DNA of 64,000 bases, from the NCBI RefSeq assembly GCF_047250385.1, contig NZ_JBLBVM010000046.1, forward strand, positions 1 through 64,000, given 5' to 3'. Shown here piece after piece: positions 26,762 to 35,325 of this stretch. This DNA is from Glaciecola sp047250385. Lineage in GTDB: Bacteria; Pseudomonadota; Gammaproteobacteria; Enterobacterales; Alteromonadaceae. The notes beneath the pieces are model-generated. The model was not told the DNA's origin and did not search any database. It worked only from the letters and a program-made list of their open reading frames with translations. Made by a program: the position numbers and the translations under genes. How positions within the stretch are numbered: the stretch's first letter is position 1; every line of letters starts with the position of its first letter.

Positions 26762-27498
26762 CCTCTCAAAGCACTAGCACTTTTCTAATAACTTTGTTGT
26801 TTATGCCTCAATTGTCTTAGTTACTCTCTCAAAAAACCTCAAATTCCCATAAATTATCTCGATTTATTTGCAGATAAACTTCACTTTTCGTTTATATTCT
26901 GGTTCGATGCGGTTTTTAATTCAACTAAGTGTACTTCACCCCCTCTAAACATGCGGGTTCTATCTTAAAGTTCGTTATAATTTCTGTGTGTAGTTGATCA
27001 CTTTATATCAGTGTAACAAGATTTTCTTTTTGCGTATCTACCTGTTTTATATTGATAATTTTGCGTTATTAGCGCTCATGTCAATTTGTTCGTTTAAATT
27101 CTTAGATCATTCGTTCAGAAACTAGCCACTTAACGTTAAAAAAATGTTAAACAGGTGTTGGGTTTATTCGCATGAGAACACTCACTTTTGCTGGAGAGTG
27201 CAAAATTTATACCGAAAGTGGCTAATATTTAACCTTATTAAGGTGTGGAATATTACGTCTAGAAATTATTTACGTATAAATTTTCATCTATAGGTATGTT
27301 TGTTTTCGGGGGCTGTGAGCGATCTCTCTAAAAAACAGCACAAAAGTTCAGGTTTTTTACTAATAATTTTGTTTACACGCCAAATTTTTGACGCATACTG
27401 AGATTCGAGTTCATCATTAATGCAAATCAACGATTAGATTGATCTTTTGGTGATGTACCCGACTCAACAATTAACGCAGTCAAAATTGGAACTTAGTT
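26762..27498. other. Long AT-rich non-coding region before the GVIWP gene
   Basis: 737 bp without a credible gene. A long-range pairing TAGCCACTT (27123-27131) / AAGTGGCTA (27216-27224) encloses an inner hairpin CACTC (27179-27183) / GAGTG (27196-27200). Further downstream GCTGT pairs with ACAGC around 27316-27345. The length and structure suggest a regulated leader or small RNA, but no known riboswitch class was recognised. Confidence 0.4.
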
Positions 27499-28335
27499 AT
27501 GAAAAATCTCAAAATTATTAAAAAACAGAGAAGAATCAACAAGATAAAAACCGCAATTTTAGGTAGTGCACTCGCGTTTACCGCAGCAGCTTGGGGTGTA
27601 TCAAATTTCTCAAGCGGTGAAGATTATATCTTACAGGGTGCAAGCCGCTCAGCATTGGTTTCTGCAGTACAAGCAGAAAACGGTGTCATTATTCACGAAT
27701 TCAAAAATATCCAAGCCGTTTCAGCGAAGCTTACTGCTGAACAGATTCAAGGTATTGCTTCAAGGAATGCGATGATTCGCTTCTTCAATGAAGACGAACA
27801 AGTTGCACTATCTGCTGACCAGCTAGCGAAAGGGGTGATTTGGCCTGTAGCTGACCAGTCATTAGCAGGCGTGATTTGGCCTTCAGCTGACTCAAAAGCA
27901 AAAGGCGTGATTTGGCCCTCAGCTGACTCAAAAGCAAAAGGCGTGATTTGGCCTTCGGCTGATTCGAAAGCAAAAGGTGTCATTTGGCCTACAGCTGATC
28001 AATCAGTAGCAGGCGTAATTTGGCCTTCTGCTGACCAATTAGTAGCAGGCGTGATTTGGCCTTCTGCTGACTCAAAAGCAAAAGGCGTGATTTGGCCTTC
28101 GGCTGATTCAAAAGCAAAGGGCGTGATTTGGCCTTCAACTGATTCAAAAGCAAAAGGTGTCATTTGGCCTACAGCGGATCAATCAGTAGCAGGCGTGATT
28201 TGGCCTTCGGCTGATTCAAAAGCAAAGGGCGTGATTTGGCCTTCAACTGATTCAAAAGCAAAAGGTGTCATTTGGCCTACAGCTGATCAATCAGTAGCAG
28301 GCGTGATTTGGCCTTCAGCTGACCAGCTAGCATAA
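27499..28335 (+). CDS. Exported-looking protein with fourteen 12-residue GVIWP repeats
   Basis: 278 residues. A basic N-terminus and hydrophobic stretch (ILGSALAFTAAAWGV, about 18-35) form a signal peptide or anchor. Residues about 48-100 (ENGVIIHEFKNIQAVSAKLT; EQIQGIASRNAMIRFF) resemble the inhibitor I9 / subtilisin propeptide fold: a beta-alpha-beta pattern with the typical AKLTAEQI element. Residues 112-278 consist of 13 full and one shortened copy of GVIWP-xxD-xxx-A/K, in four or five versions (GVIWPSADSKAK, GVIWPTADQSVA, GVIWPSADQLVA, GVIWPSTDSKAK). No catalytic domain follows. I do not recognise the family; it could be a secreted repeat protein, a protease inhibitor or a leftover propeptide. 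A weak GGA precedes the ATG. Confidence 0.75.
   Translation: MKNLKIIKKQRRINKIKTAILGSALAFTAAAWGVSNFSSGEDYILQGASRSALVSAVQAENGVIIHEFKNIQAVSAKLTAEQIQGIASRNAMIRFFNEDEQVALSADQLAKGVIWPVADQSLAGVIWPSADSKAKGVIWPSADSKAKGVIWPSADSKAKGVIWPTADQSVAGVIWPSADQLVAGVIWPSADSKAKGVIWPSADSKAKGVIWPSTDSKAKGVIWPTADQSVAGVIWPSADSKAKGVIWPSTDSKAKGVIWPTADQSVAGVIWPSADQLA
27832..28332 (+). repeat. 36-bp coding tandem repeat, 14 units
   Basis: Units begin every 36 bp from 27832, with period kept exactly in frame. The three-unit blocks 28084-28191 and 28192-28299 are identical except for one base, indicating a recent 108-bp duplication. Confidence 0.97.
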
Positions 28336-28491
28336 GGTCTTACTTGCCTGCAATAAGCGGTAACTAAGATATTTGGTTGAAAAGTGCTCAGTCATATCCC
28401 AATGATAAAATCACTTTTCTTCCCTATGCTTCAGTAGATTTCAAAGAAACGAAATAATAAACTGAATATAAATCATTTATTTAACAATATT

Positions 28492-28524
28492 AAAGGCCTA
28501 CCAAGATATCCGTAGGCCTTTTTT
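28492..28524 (+). terminator. Rho-independent terminator after the GVIWP gene
   Basis: AAAGGCCTAC (28492-28501) pairs with GTAGGCCTTT (28512-28521), followed by TTT and CG. Confidence 0.85.
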
Positions 28525-28642
28525 CGTTTCTCCTTGCTAAAGTTATTTTGGTTTTGAATGGATAAATGTTTTAGACTCAATAATGACTTTAAGATACTGA
28601 CTAGTTGCTTGCATGTTTTCGTTAATAATTAATAAGATACCA

Positions 28643-31600
28643 ATGCGAAAGTGTTTGTTGTTCATATCATTGTTCTGCTGCGGGATACTATTAAGCTCCT
28701 CTCTCCAAGCAAAACTCTTTTATGACCGGCTCGCTCGAGACATCTCTTTCTCAACAATGAATGAACGCCATGCGCTTTCAGGTCCTGTAGTGAAAGATAT
28801 TGAACAAGATGTTCAAGGATTTATTTGGATAGCTACCCAAGATGGCCTCAACAAATATGACGGTCAGAAAGTCACATTTTATAAACCAGACGCTGACAAC
28901 GAAAACAGCCTCCCAGGAGGTTGGATAACTGATGTAATGTCGGATAGCGAAGGCCAATTATGGGTTGCAAGTAGATCCGGAGTGAGTCTCTACATACCCG
29001 AGATTGATGGTTTTTATAATTTTACAAACCCAGAAGAACACCCATTAGTCAAAGGTCTATCGTTTAGTGTTATTACACAAGTCTCAGAAGATAGAATATG
29101 GTTCGGTACATCGAATGGTGGTATCGCAGTCTTCGATATTGTTAAGTCTAAATTCATAGAGTTACTAGATACTGAGTCTGGACTTGCTTCCAATCACGTT
29201 TGGGATATTGTGACAGACGATGAGAGCAATATATGGGTAGCCACTGAAGGCGCTGGTTTGCTTTTCAGAGCTGCAGGAACAAGCAATTTTGTTGCCTTTA
29301 ACCCTGATTCAGAAATTCCTTTACCTACCAATAAAATACGCTCAATCATGGTAGACAAAAATAAACAGCTCTGGGTTGGTTCGGTTAACTCTGGTTTATT
29401 TTTATTTGATAAAAATATAGGTGTAAAACAGCACTTTGTAACAGAAGCCGAAAATCCCTACAGCATTTGTTCAAACTCAATAAATGATATTTTTGAAGAT
29501 AGTTACGGCGATATTTATTTTGCTACCTCGAGTGGCTTATGTGAGTGGAATGATAATTCGAATAGATTCTTCCGTCATGTACATAACGAATCCAGCAGAT
29601 TAAGCTTAGTTGACGATAGGGTAGAAACTTTATTTCAAGATGCCGGTGGCGTACTTTGGGTTGGTACACACGTTGGTATTAACAAATGGAACCGCTCTTT
29701 CAGCTCATTCCAATTGGTTAATCGCCGAGTGCCAACTGGTCGTGATCTATCAAGTGATCTCATTTACTCGTTTGCGGAAGCTGAAAATGGCGATATGTAT
29801 GTAGGTACATGGGATGATGGCATTAATGTTATTGATATTGATGAATCTACAATTACACATATTAAAGCTCAGCCTGGCGTTGAAGGTGCTCTTCAGGATG
29901 ATCGAATCACGGCCTTACTCGTCGATTCACAACAAAATTTGTGGGTAGGAACATACCAAAGCGGCCTTCATTTTCGTAAGAAAGGCTCAAATTACTTCTC
30001 ACAATATCTGCACGACCCTGACGATGAAGCAAGCCTAAGTTCCAACCTAATAAGTAAAATAATGGAAATTGGCAATGGTAATTTTGCCATCGGAACTTAT
30101 GGTGGGGGCATTAACATCCTGAGTAGTTCTGGTGAAATTCAACGGTTCAGAAATGAGCGTGATAATCCAAAAAGTTTATCAAATGATAAAATTACGCACA
30201 TGGTTCCAGGTCAGAATAATACAATTTGGATTGCAACAAACGGTGGTGGTATCAATCAATTTGATTTGGCCACTAAGGAGTTTTTGCGGCTTCCAATAGA
30301 CGACCAAGATATATGGAGTTTACTATTTACTGAAGACAATCTCTGGTTTAGCACTAGCGAAAAGGGTGTTGGCCGAATTGCAGTCAAAGATTTAAACAAT
30401 AAACTTTACAAAGTTAAATATATTGGAGAAAAACAGGGCTTAGAAACCAACTTCGCTTATGGGCTACTGACTTCTGGTAATGGTTATATTTGGGTAAGCA
30501 CATCCAAGGGGATCAGTTTTATATCCTTGGAGAATGAGAAAGTTGTTAATTTTGACACCAGCCATGGCCTGCAGAGTAAGGACTTTAATAGTAGTGCCTT
30601 TTTCCAAGGTAAAGATGGTCGCATCTTCTTTGGTGGTTCGAATGGCTTTAACACCTTTATTCCGACTAATGTGCCAATGAACTTACACAAACCAAGAGTA
30701 GTGTTAACAGAATTTAATCGAATGAACGAGTCGATTCCTATTCATAGAGCATTTAATAGTGAAGGACAAATCGAGCTCAACGCAAACCAAACATACTTTG
30801 GGTTTAGTTTCGCAGCGCTTGATTATACCAAACCTGAATACAATCTATATCAGCATCGCTTTCAAGGAAGTGACAATGAATGGATAGATCTTACCAACTC
30901 CAATCAAGTTAACTTTTCCAATTTAGCAAACGGATATTATGTTTTCCAAGTAAGGGGAAGTAACAATGATGGCATTTGGTCTGACGAAATCCTGGAAATC
31001 CCGATCCTGGTAAACCCACCTTTCTACCGCTCATCCGTTGCTTACTTAACTTACTTTTGGGTCGCTGTTTTCATTGCTTACCGGTTATTTACGATGGCAC
31101 AGCGTAAAAAATTAAAGCAAATCGCTTATAGCCTTGAACTTGAGAAAGAAGTTAACTTGCGAACCTCAGAGTTGGAACAAGCCAATAATCAACTGGCTAT
31201 TGCAGTTGAAGAGACTAATAAAGCCAAAGATCTCGCGATTAAAGCAGCACAAGCGAAGTCTAATTTTCTAGCGATTGTAAGCCACGAAATAAGAACGCCA
31301 ATGAATAGCATCATTGGTATGAGTGAACTTTTACTTACATCACAGCTCAACGAGAATCAAAAACGCTATGCCAACGCGGTAAGTCGTGCAGGTGAAAGTT
31401 TGTTGCAACTTATCAATGACATACTAGACCTTTCAAAAATTGAAGCGGATCAAATTGAACTTGAGAATCATGAGTTTGACTTACATGCATTAATTGAAGA
31501 GCTACTGTTTTTATTTTCCGTGAAAGCATCAGAAAAAGAGTTAGAGCTCGGTTACAGCATTTCCGAAGACTGTCCGCGGCATATAATGGGTGATGCTCAT

Positions 31601-33166
31601 AGGTTGCGTCAGGTCATTTCGAATTTACTCAGCAACGCGATTAAATTCACATCCGCAGGCAGTATCAACTTAAATATTCAATATATCGATAAGCAGATAC
31701 AAATTGCGGTGAAAGATACCGGCATTGGTATTGAGCAAGAACACTTCGAAAAAATATTCAACGAGTTTCAACAAGCAGATTCTACAACCACAAGAAATTT
31801 TGGTGGAACAGGCTTAGGATTGTCAATTACCCGCAAAATCGTAGAGAAGATGCTAGCGAAGATAGACGTTGCCTCAAACTTAGGAAAGGGCACTACCTTT
31901 ACCGTGAGCTTGCCAGTTGTGCTGCCAAACAAGCAGCATCGCAGTGTATCTAAAGTCGAGAATCTGAATATACGTCCCGTCTTGTTAATCAGCGAGAATG
32001 ATACCGTCTCGAAAATGATGCAAAATGCTTTTGAAAGGTTGCATGTTAATGCCGTTCTAACTTCAATAGAGGCTTTGCGTGACGATCTTACTCCAGCTGA
32101 AAATGCACTTATATTTATCGATCATCCAGACTTCTTAATGAATCGTGCTTTTATTTCGACGACTCTCGAAAATACTGAATATTGTGTATTGCTAAGAACA
32201 ACAGAAAAGGCCGATGCCGTAAATGAGTTTGGTATGAGGCGTATCGAAAAGCCGATTCGTTTAGACTCTGTGCGTTCGGAAATTCTTTATGCCAGTGGTG
32301 ATAGCGCGCAAGAGCATGAAACAAGCACAGAAGTGAATGAATTAAGCGAGAACAACTCTCGATTCAGTGCAAAAATACTACTAGTCGAAGACGTTGTTGC
32401 AAACCAAGACGTTGCTGTCACCATGATGGAGATGTTTGGTTGCGAAGTCGATATTGCTGACAACGGACAAGTGGCTGTCGATTTGTGTAAAAAGAATCGC
32501 TACGATCTCATATTTATGGATTTACACATGCCGGTAATGGATGGCTTAACAGCTACATGTATTATTCGTGAAAACGAGAAGTCATCAGCACAGTTAGAGC
32601 CAGTACCTATCATAGCTCTTACCGCCGGTGTTTTTGACGAAGAGAAAGGACTATGTCTTGAAATTGGTATGAACGACTTTATGTTGAAGCCATTCACAGC
32701 ATCTCAGTTATTCAATATGATTGCTGAGCACATCCCAGAAAAACAGATCAAAATTAATCCATTAGAAATTCCACAAAACTCCCCAGTGAAGTTAACCATA
32801 GAAGTTGACGATTGGATTGATGCTGTTGCCGTGGAAAGCATCCGCGAAATTGAGGCTAGAACTGGCAAGAAACTCTATTTACGTGTCGCCGACTCTTTTA
32901 AAACGGTCATGGTCGAACAAATGCCTGCGCTTGTTGAGGCTTGCAAAGCCAATGATAGGACAAGTGCAATGGAGCTAGCACATGCCATGAAATCACTTTC
33001 TGGTAATGTCGGCACGATGACACTAACTCAGCTTCTATTGGCTATTGAAACTGCGGCAAAATCAAACCAAGTTATCGATGACACTGAAACCTTAGAAGAA
33101 CTTGAACATGTTTTCGAGAAGTCACTCGAAAGTTTAGAAATTTTAATTGAGAAGATGTATGACTGA
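28643..33166 (+). CDS. Two-propeller hybrid sensor histidine kinase
   Basis: 1507 residues from the ATG at 28643; an in-frame ATG at 28613 would add ten residues without a ribosome-binding site. A signal peptide is followed by about 14 propeller blades of the W-[IV]-[AGS]-T type (FIWIATQDGLNKYDG, LWVGTHVGINKWN and so on), enough for two seven-bladed propellers, then a Y_Y_Y domain, one membrane helix (near 805-825), HisKA with His881 (SHEIRTPMN), HATPase (DTGIGI; GGTGLGLSI), a degenerate receiver, a receiver with Asp1293 (FMDLHMPVMDG), and an HPt domain with His1447 (LAHAMKSLSGN). The architecture resembles periplasmic polysaccharide or small-molecule sensors; ligand unknown. Overlaps the response regulator gene, so the two form one phosphorelay. 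Confidence 0.93.
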   Translation: MRKCLLFISLFCCGILLSSSLQAKLFYDRLARDISFSTMNERHALSGPVVKDIEQDVQGFIWIATQDGLNKYDGQKVTFYKPDADNENSLPGGWITDVMSDSEGQLWVASRSGVSLYIPEIDGFYNFTNPEEHPLVKGLSFSVITQVSEDRIWFGTSNGGIAVFDIVKSKFIELLDTESGLASNHVWDIVTDDESNIWVATEGAGLLFRAAGTSNFVAFNPDSEIPLPTNKIRSIMVDKNKQLWVGSVNSGLFLFDKNIGVKQHFVTEAENPYSICSNSINDIFEDSYGDIYFATSSGLCEWNDNSNRFFRHVHNESSRLSLVDDRVETLFQDAGGVLWVGTHVGINKWNRSFSSFQLVNRRVPTGRDLSSDLIYSFAEAENGDMYVGTWDDGINVIDIDESTITHIKAQPGVEGALQDDRITALLVDSQQNLWVGTYQSGLHFRKKGSNYFSQYLHDPDDEASLSSNLISKIMEIGNGNFAIGTYGGGINILSSSGEIQRFRNERDNPKSLSNDKITHMVPGQNNTIWIATNGGGINQFDLATKEFLRLPIDDQDIWSLLFTEDNLWFSTSEKGVGRIAVKDLNNKLYKVKYIGEKQGLETNFAYGLLTSGNGYIWVSTSKGISFISLENEKVVNFDTSHGLQSKDFNSSAFFQGKDGRIFFGGSNGFNTFIPTNVPMNLHKPRVVLTEFNRMNESIPIHRAFNSEGQIELNANQTYFGFSFAALDYTKPEYNLYQHRFQGSDNEWIDLTNSNQVNFSNLANGYYVFQVRGSNNDGIWSDEILEIPILVNPPFYRSSVAYLTYFWVAVFIAYRLFTMAQRKKLKQIAYSLELEKEVNLRTSELEQANNQLAIAVEETNKAKDLAIKAAQAKSNFLAIVSHEIRTPMNSIIGMSELLLTSQLNENQKRYANAVSRAGESLLQLINDILDLSKIEADQIELENHEFDLHALIEELLFLFSVKASEKELELGYSISEDCPRHIMGDAHRLRQVISNLLSNAIKFTSAGSINLNIQYIDKQIQIAVKDTGIGIEQEHFEKIFNEFQQADSTTTRNFGGTGLGLSITRKIVEKMLAKIDVASNLGKGTTFTVSLPVVLPNKQHRSVSKVENLNIRPVLLISENDTVSKMMQNAFERLHVNAVLTSIEALRDDLTPAENALIFIDHPDFLMNRAFISTTLENTEYCVLLRTTEKADAVNEFGMRRIEKPIRLDSVRSEILYASGDSAQEHETSTEVNELSENNSRFSAKILLVEDVVANQDVAVTMMEMFGCEVDIADNGQVAVDLCKKNRYDLIFMDLHMPVMDGLTATCIIRENEKSSAQLEPVPIIALTAGVFDEEKGLCLEIGMNDFMLKPFTASQLFNMIAEHIPEKQIKINPLEIPQNSPVKLTIEVDDWIDAVAVESIREIEARTGKKLYLRVADSFKTVMVEQMPALVEACKANDRTSAMELAHAMKSLSGNVGTMTLTQLLLAIETAAKSNQVIDDTETLEELEHVFEKSLESLEILIEKMYD

Positions 33167-34946
33167 AAACTCGCTCGCTATTGACACTGACGCAACTGTA
33201 TTGGTATGTGATGATGACCCAACTTATTTGTTGCTGATGGAAGAAACCTTAAGCAGTGACAATATGAAAGTTTTGACTGCAACCAACGGTATGGATGCGC
33301 TGAAGCTCTTCTTAAAGCACGAGCCAACTATTGTTTTACTCGATGTGCACATGCCAATGCTTAGTGGTTTTGAAGTGTGTGCAGAAATTAGAAAGCACCC
33401 TAGGGGCAAAGATACACCCATACTAATGGTAACAGGGGCCGACGACATTTCGTCCATCGAGAATGCTTATAAGAATGGTGCAACGGACTTTTTGCCAAAA
33501 CCAATTAAATGGCCAATGGTTTCTCATAGAGTTCGTTACATGCTCAAAGGGAGTGAAAACCTATTAAACTTGAAACAGAGCGAAGAGAAAATGCGGAAGT
33601 TAGCTTACTTCGATGCATTGACAGGTTTGCCAAACAGACAGAGCTTAGACGATAGCTTAGAAGAAGCGGTGTGGTTTGCCGCAAAAGAGCAACAAAACCT
33701 TTGCATCATGTACATTGATTTAGACAACTTTAAGCGCATTAATGATACATTAGGTCATGAATTCGGCGACAAACTGCTGAAGAAGATAAGCGAAAAAATT
33801 TGCTTGTGTGTTAAAGACACAAATATTATGCCAAACGCCATCTTAGAAAGCAGCAATATAGAAGTATCCCGACTAGGTGGCGATGAGTTTATGATTTTGC
33901 TCAATAACACCCAAAAAGACGAAGATATTAAACGTGTCGCTCAATCATTAGTGAATTGTATTTCTGAGTTGGTCTCTATTGATGATTATGAAGTGGCGCT
34001 CACTCCGAGTATTGGTATTGCCATGTATCCCCGCGACGGTGCAAATGCCAGTGAGCTTAAGAAGCACGCTGACGTTGCAATGTACTATGCAAAAAGCATG
34101 GGCCGAAGCGGGTATCGTTTTTATGCTGAGTCGTTGAATGAAAACGCGATGAAGTTTTTGCAGATTGAAGGTTGTCTTCGAAATGCCTTAAACAACGATG
34201 AATTTACTTTGCACTATCAGCCGCAAGTTTGCCTTAAGAAGAACGAAATAATTAGCGTAGAGGCCTTGTTACGTTGGAATAGCCCCGAGTTAGGCTGTGT
34301 TACACCGAGCGAGTTCATTCCAGTAGCAGAAGACTCTGGCATTATTAATGAGTTAGGTGAATGGGTAATGCGCAAGGCTTGTTTGCAGGCCAAAGAATGG
34401 CAGGACTTAGGCATGCAAAACTTTAGAGTCTCGGTTAACCTGTCGAGTATTCAATTCAAACGCGCGTCGTTATTGAAAATGATTAAACGCGCCTTGGATG
34501 ATAGCGGTTTACCTGCTTCACTCTTAGAAATAGAATTGACTGAAAGCGCTATAATGAATGATGTAGAACAGAATATCATTCGACTAAATCAAATAAGAGA
34601 TATGGGTGTTGCTATCTCAATCGACGATTTTGGTACAGGATATTCGTCCCTTAGCTACTTGAAGAAATTCCCGATTCATACCCTAAAAATTGATCGTTCG
34701 TTTGTTATAACGATTGATTCCGATCCGGATGATGCAGCAATTGTTGAAGCTATTATTGCTCTAGCTACAACTTTGAAACTGACGGTTATTGCAGAGGGCG
34801 TTGAGACTCACGGCCAACTCAAATCACTTAATGGTTTTAAGTGCGATGTTATCCAAGGTTTTTATTTCAGTAGACCCGTACCAGCGGACGAAATAACAAA
34901 GCTGATGGAGCGTCCTTTAGACTCGGCTTTGTTCGAGAATATTTAG
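33159..34946 (+). CDS. Response regulator with GGDEF and EAL domains
   Basis: 595 residues from the ATG at 33159, which overlaps the kinase stop by 8 bp and is preceded by GAGAAG; a TTG at 33147 is less likely. Receiver domain about 14-130 with Asp62 (LLDVHMPM) and Lys in FLPKPI. GGDEF at 240-244 is canonical (RLGGDEFMIL) and no RxxD inhibitory site is seen just before it. EALLRW at about 368-373 with DDFGTGYSSL and AEGVETHGQ supports an active phosphodiesterase domain. It could make or degrade c-di-GMP in response to phosphorylation by the preceding kinase; net direction cannot be read. Confidence 0.94.
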   Translation: MTENSLAIDTDATVLVCDDDPTYLLLMEETLSSDNMKVLTATNGMDALKLFLKHEPTIVLLDVHMPMLSGFEVCAEIRKHPRGKDTPILMVTGADDISSIENAYKNGATDFLPKPIKWPMVSHRVRYMLKGSENLLNLKQSEEKMRKLAYFDALTGLPNRQSLDDSLEEAVWFAAKEQQNLCIMYIDLDNFKRINDTLGHEFGDKLLKKISEKICLCVKDTNIMPNAILESSNIEVSRLGGDEFMILLNNTQKDEDIKRVAQSLVNCISELVSIDDYEVALTPSIGIAMYPRDGANASELKKHADVAMYYAKSMGRSGYRFYAESLNENAMKFLQIEGCLRNALNNDEFTLHYQPQVCLKKNEIISVEALLRWNSPELGCVTPSEFIPVAEDSGIINELGEWVMRKACLQAKEWQDLGMQNFRVSVNLSSIQFKRASLLKMIKRALDDSGLPASLLEIELTESAIMNDVEQNIIRLNQIRDMGVAISIDDFGTGYSSLSYLKKFPIHTLKIDRSFVITIDSDPDDAAIVEAIIALATTLKLTVIAEGVETHGQLKSLNGFKCDVIQGFYFSRPVPADEITKLMERPLDSALFENI

Positions 34947-34954
34947 CAAACTGA

Positions 34955-35034
34955 GTCATCGTTGCGAAAGCTCCGCCATCGTTGCGAAAGCCTCGTCATC
35001 CTTGCGAAAGCTTCGTCATCCTTGCGAAGGCAAG
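34955..35034. repeat. Four 20-bp tandem repeats
   Basis: Units start at 34955, 34975, 34995 and 35015, pattern GYCATCSTTGCGAARGCNNN. The last unit passes into the larger dispersed element. No gene exists between 34947 and 35325. Confidence 0.75.
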
Positions 35035-35100
35035 GACCTCCAGCCCTAACACTGGTAGTAAATCCGGTGTATTCTTGCCTGCGCATTATACTGTTCGTTT
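35021..35100. repeat. Dispersed intergenic element, copy near 35 kb
   Basis: Positions 35021-35047 (CTTGCGAAGGCAAGG, then ACCTCCAGCCCT) are identical to 37037-37063. The copy continues with TGCCTGCGCA and CTGTTCGTTT (35091-35100), at nearly the same spacing as at 37 kb. CCTTGC/GCAAGG forms a small hairpin with a GAAG loop. Confidence 0.7.
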
Positions 35101-35325
35101 AAGGTTAAAAAGCTTTCTGTCTTTACTTCGAAGGCAGTAATCGCCATCTATTTACACGATGCTAAAATTGATAAATTCAGTATAAAGGCTTAAACGAACG
35201 CTGATAACTATTGTGACACTAAGTCGCATTCACGCCCCAGAAACTTGATTAATTATCAATGAGTTCCTACACTCATTTTGATAATAAGGTTTATCACAAT
35301 TTGTTGATCAAGGGATAAGGGACTA

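Noticed and set aside
27747..27983. Antisense open frame in the GVIWP array
   Set aside because: It is only the complement of the coding repeat; its composition follows from the sense strand.
27832..28332. CRISPR array, because of 36-bp repeats
   Set aside because: The repeats are contiguous without spacers, in frame, and encode GVIWP units inside an open reading frame.
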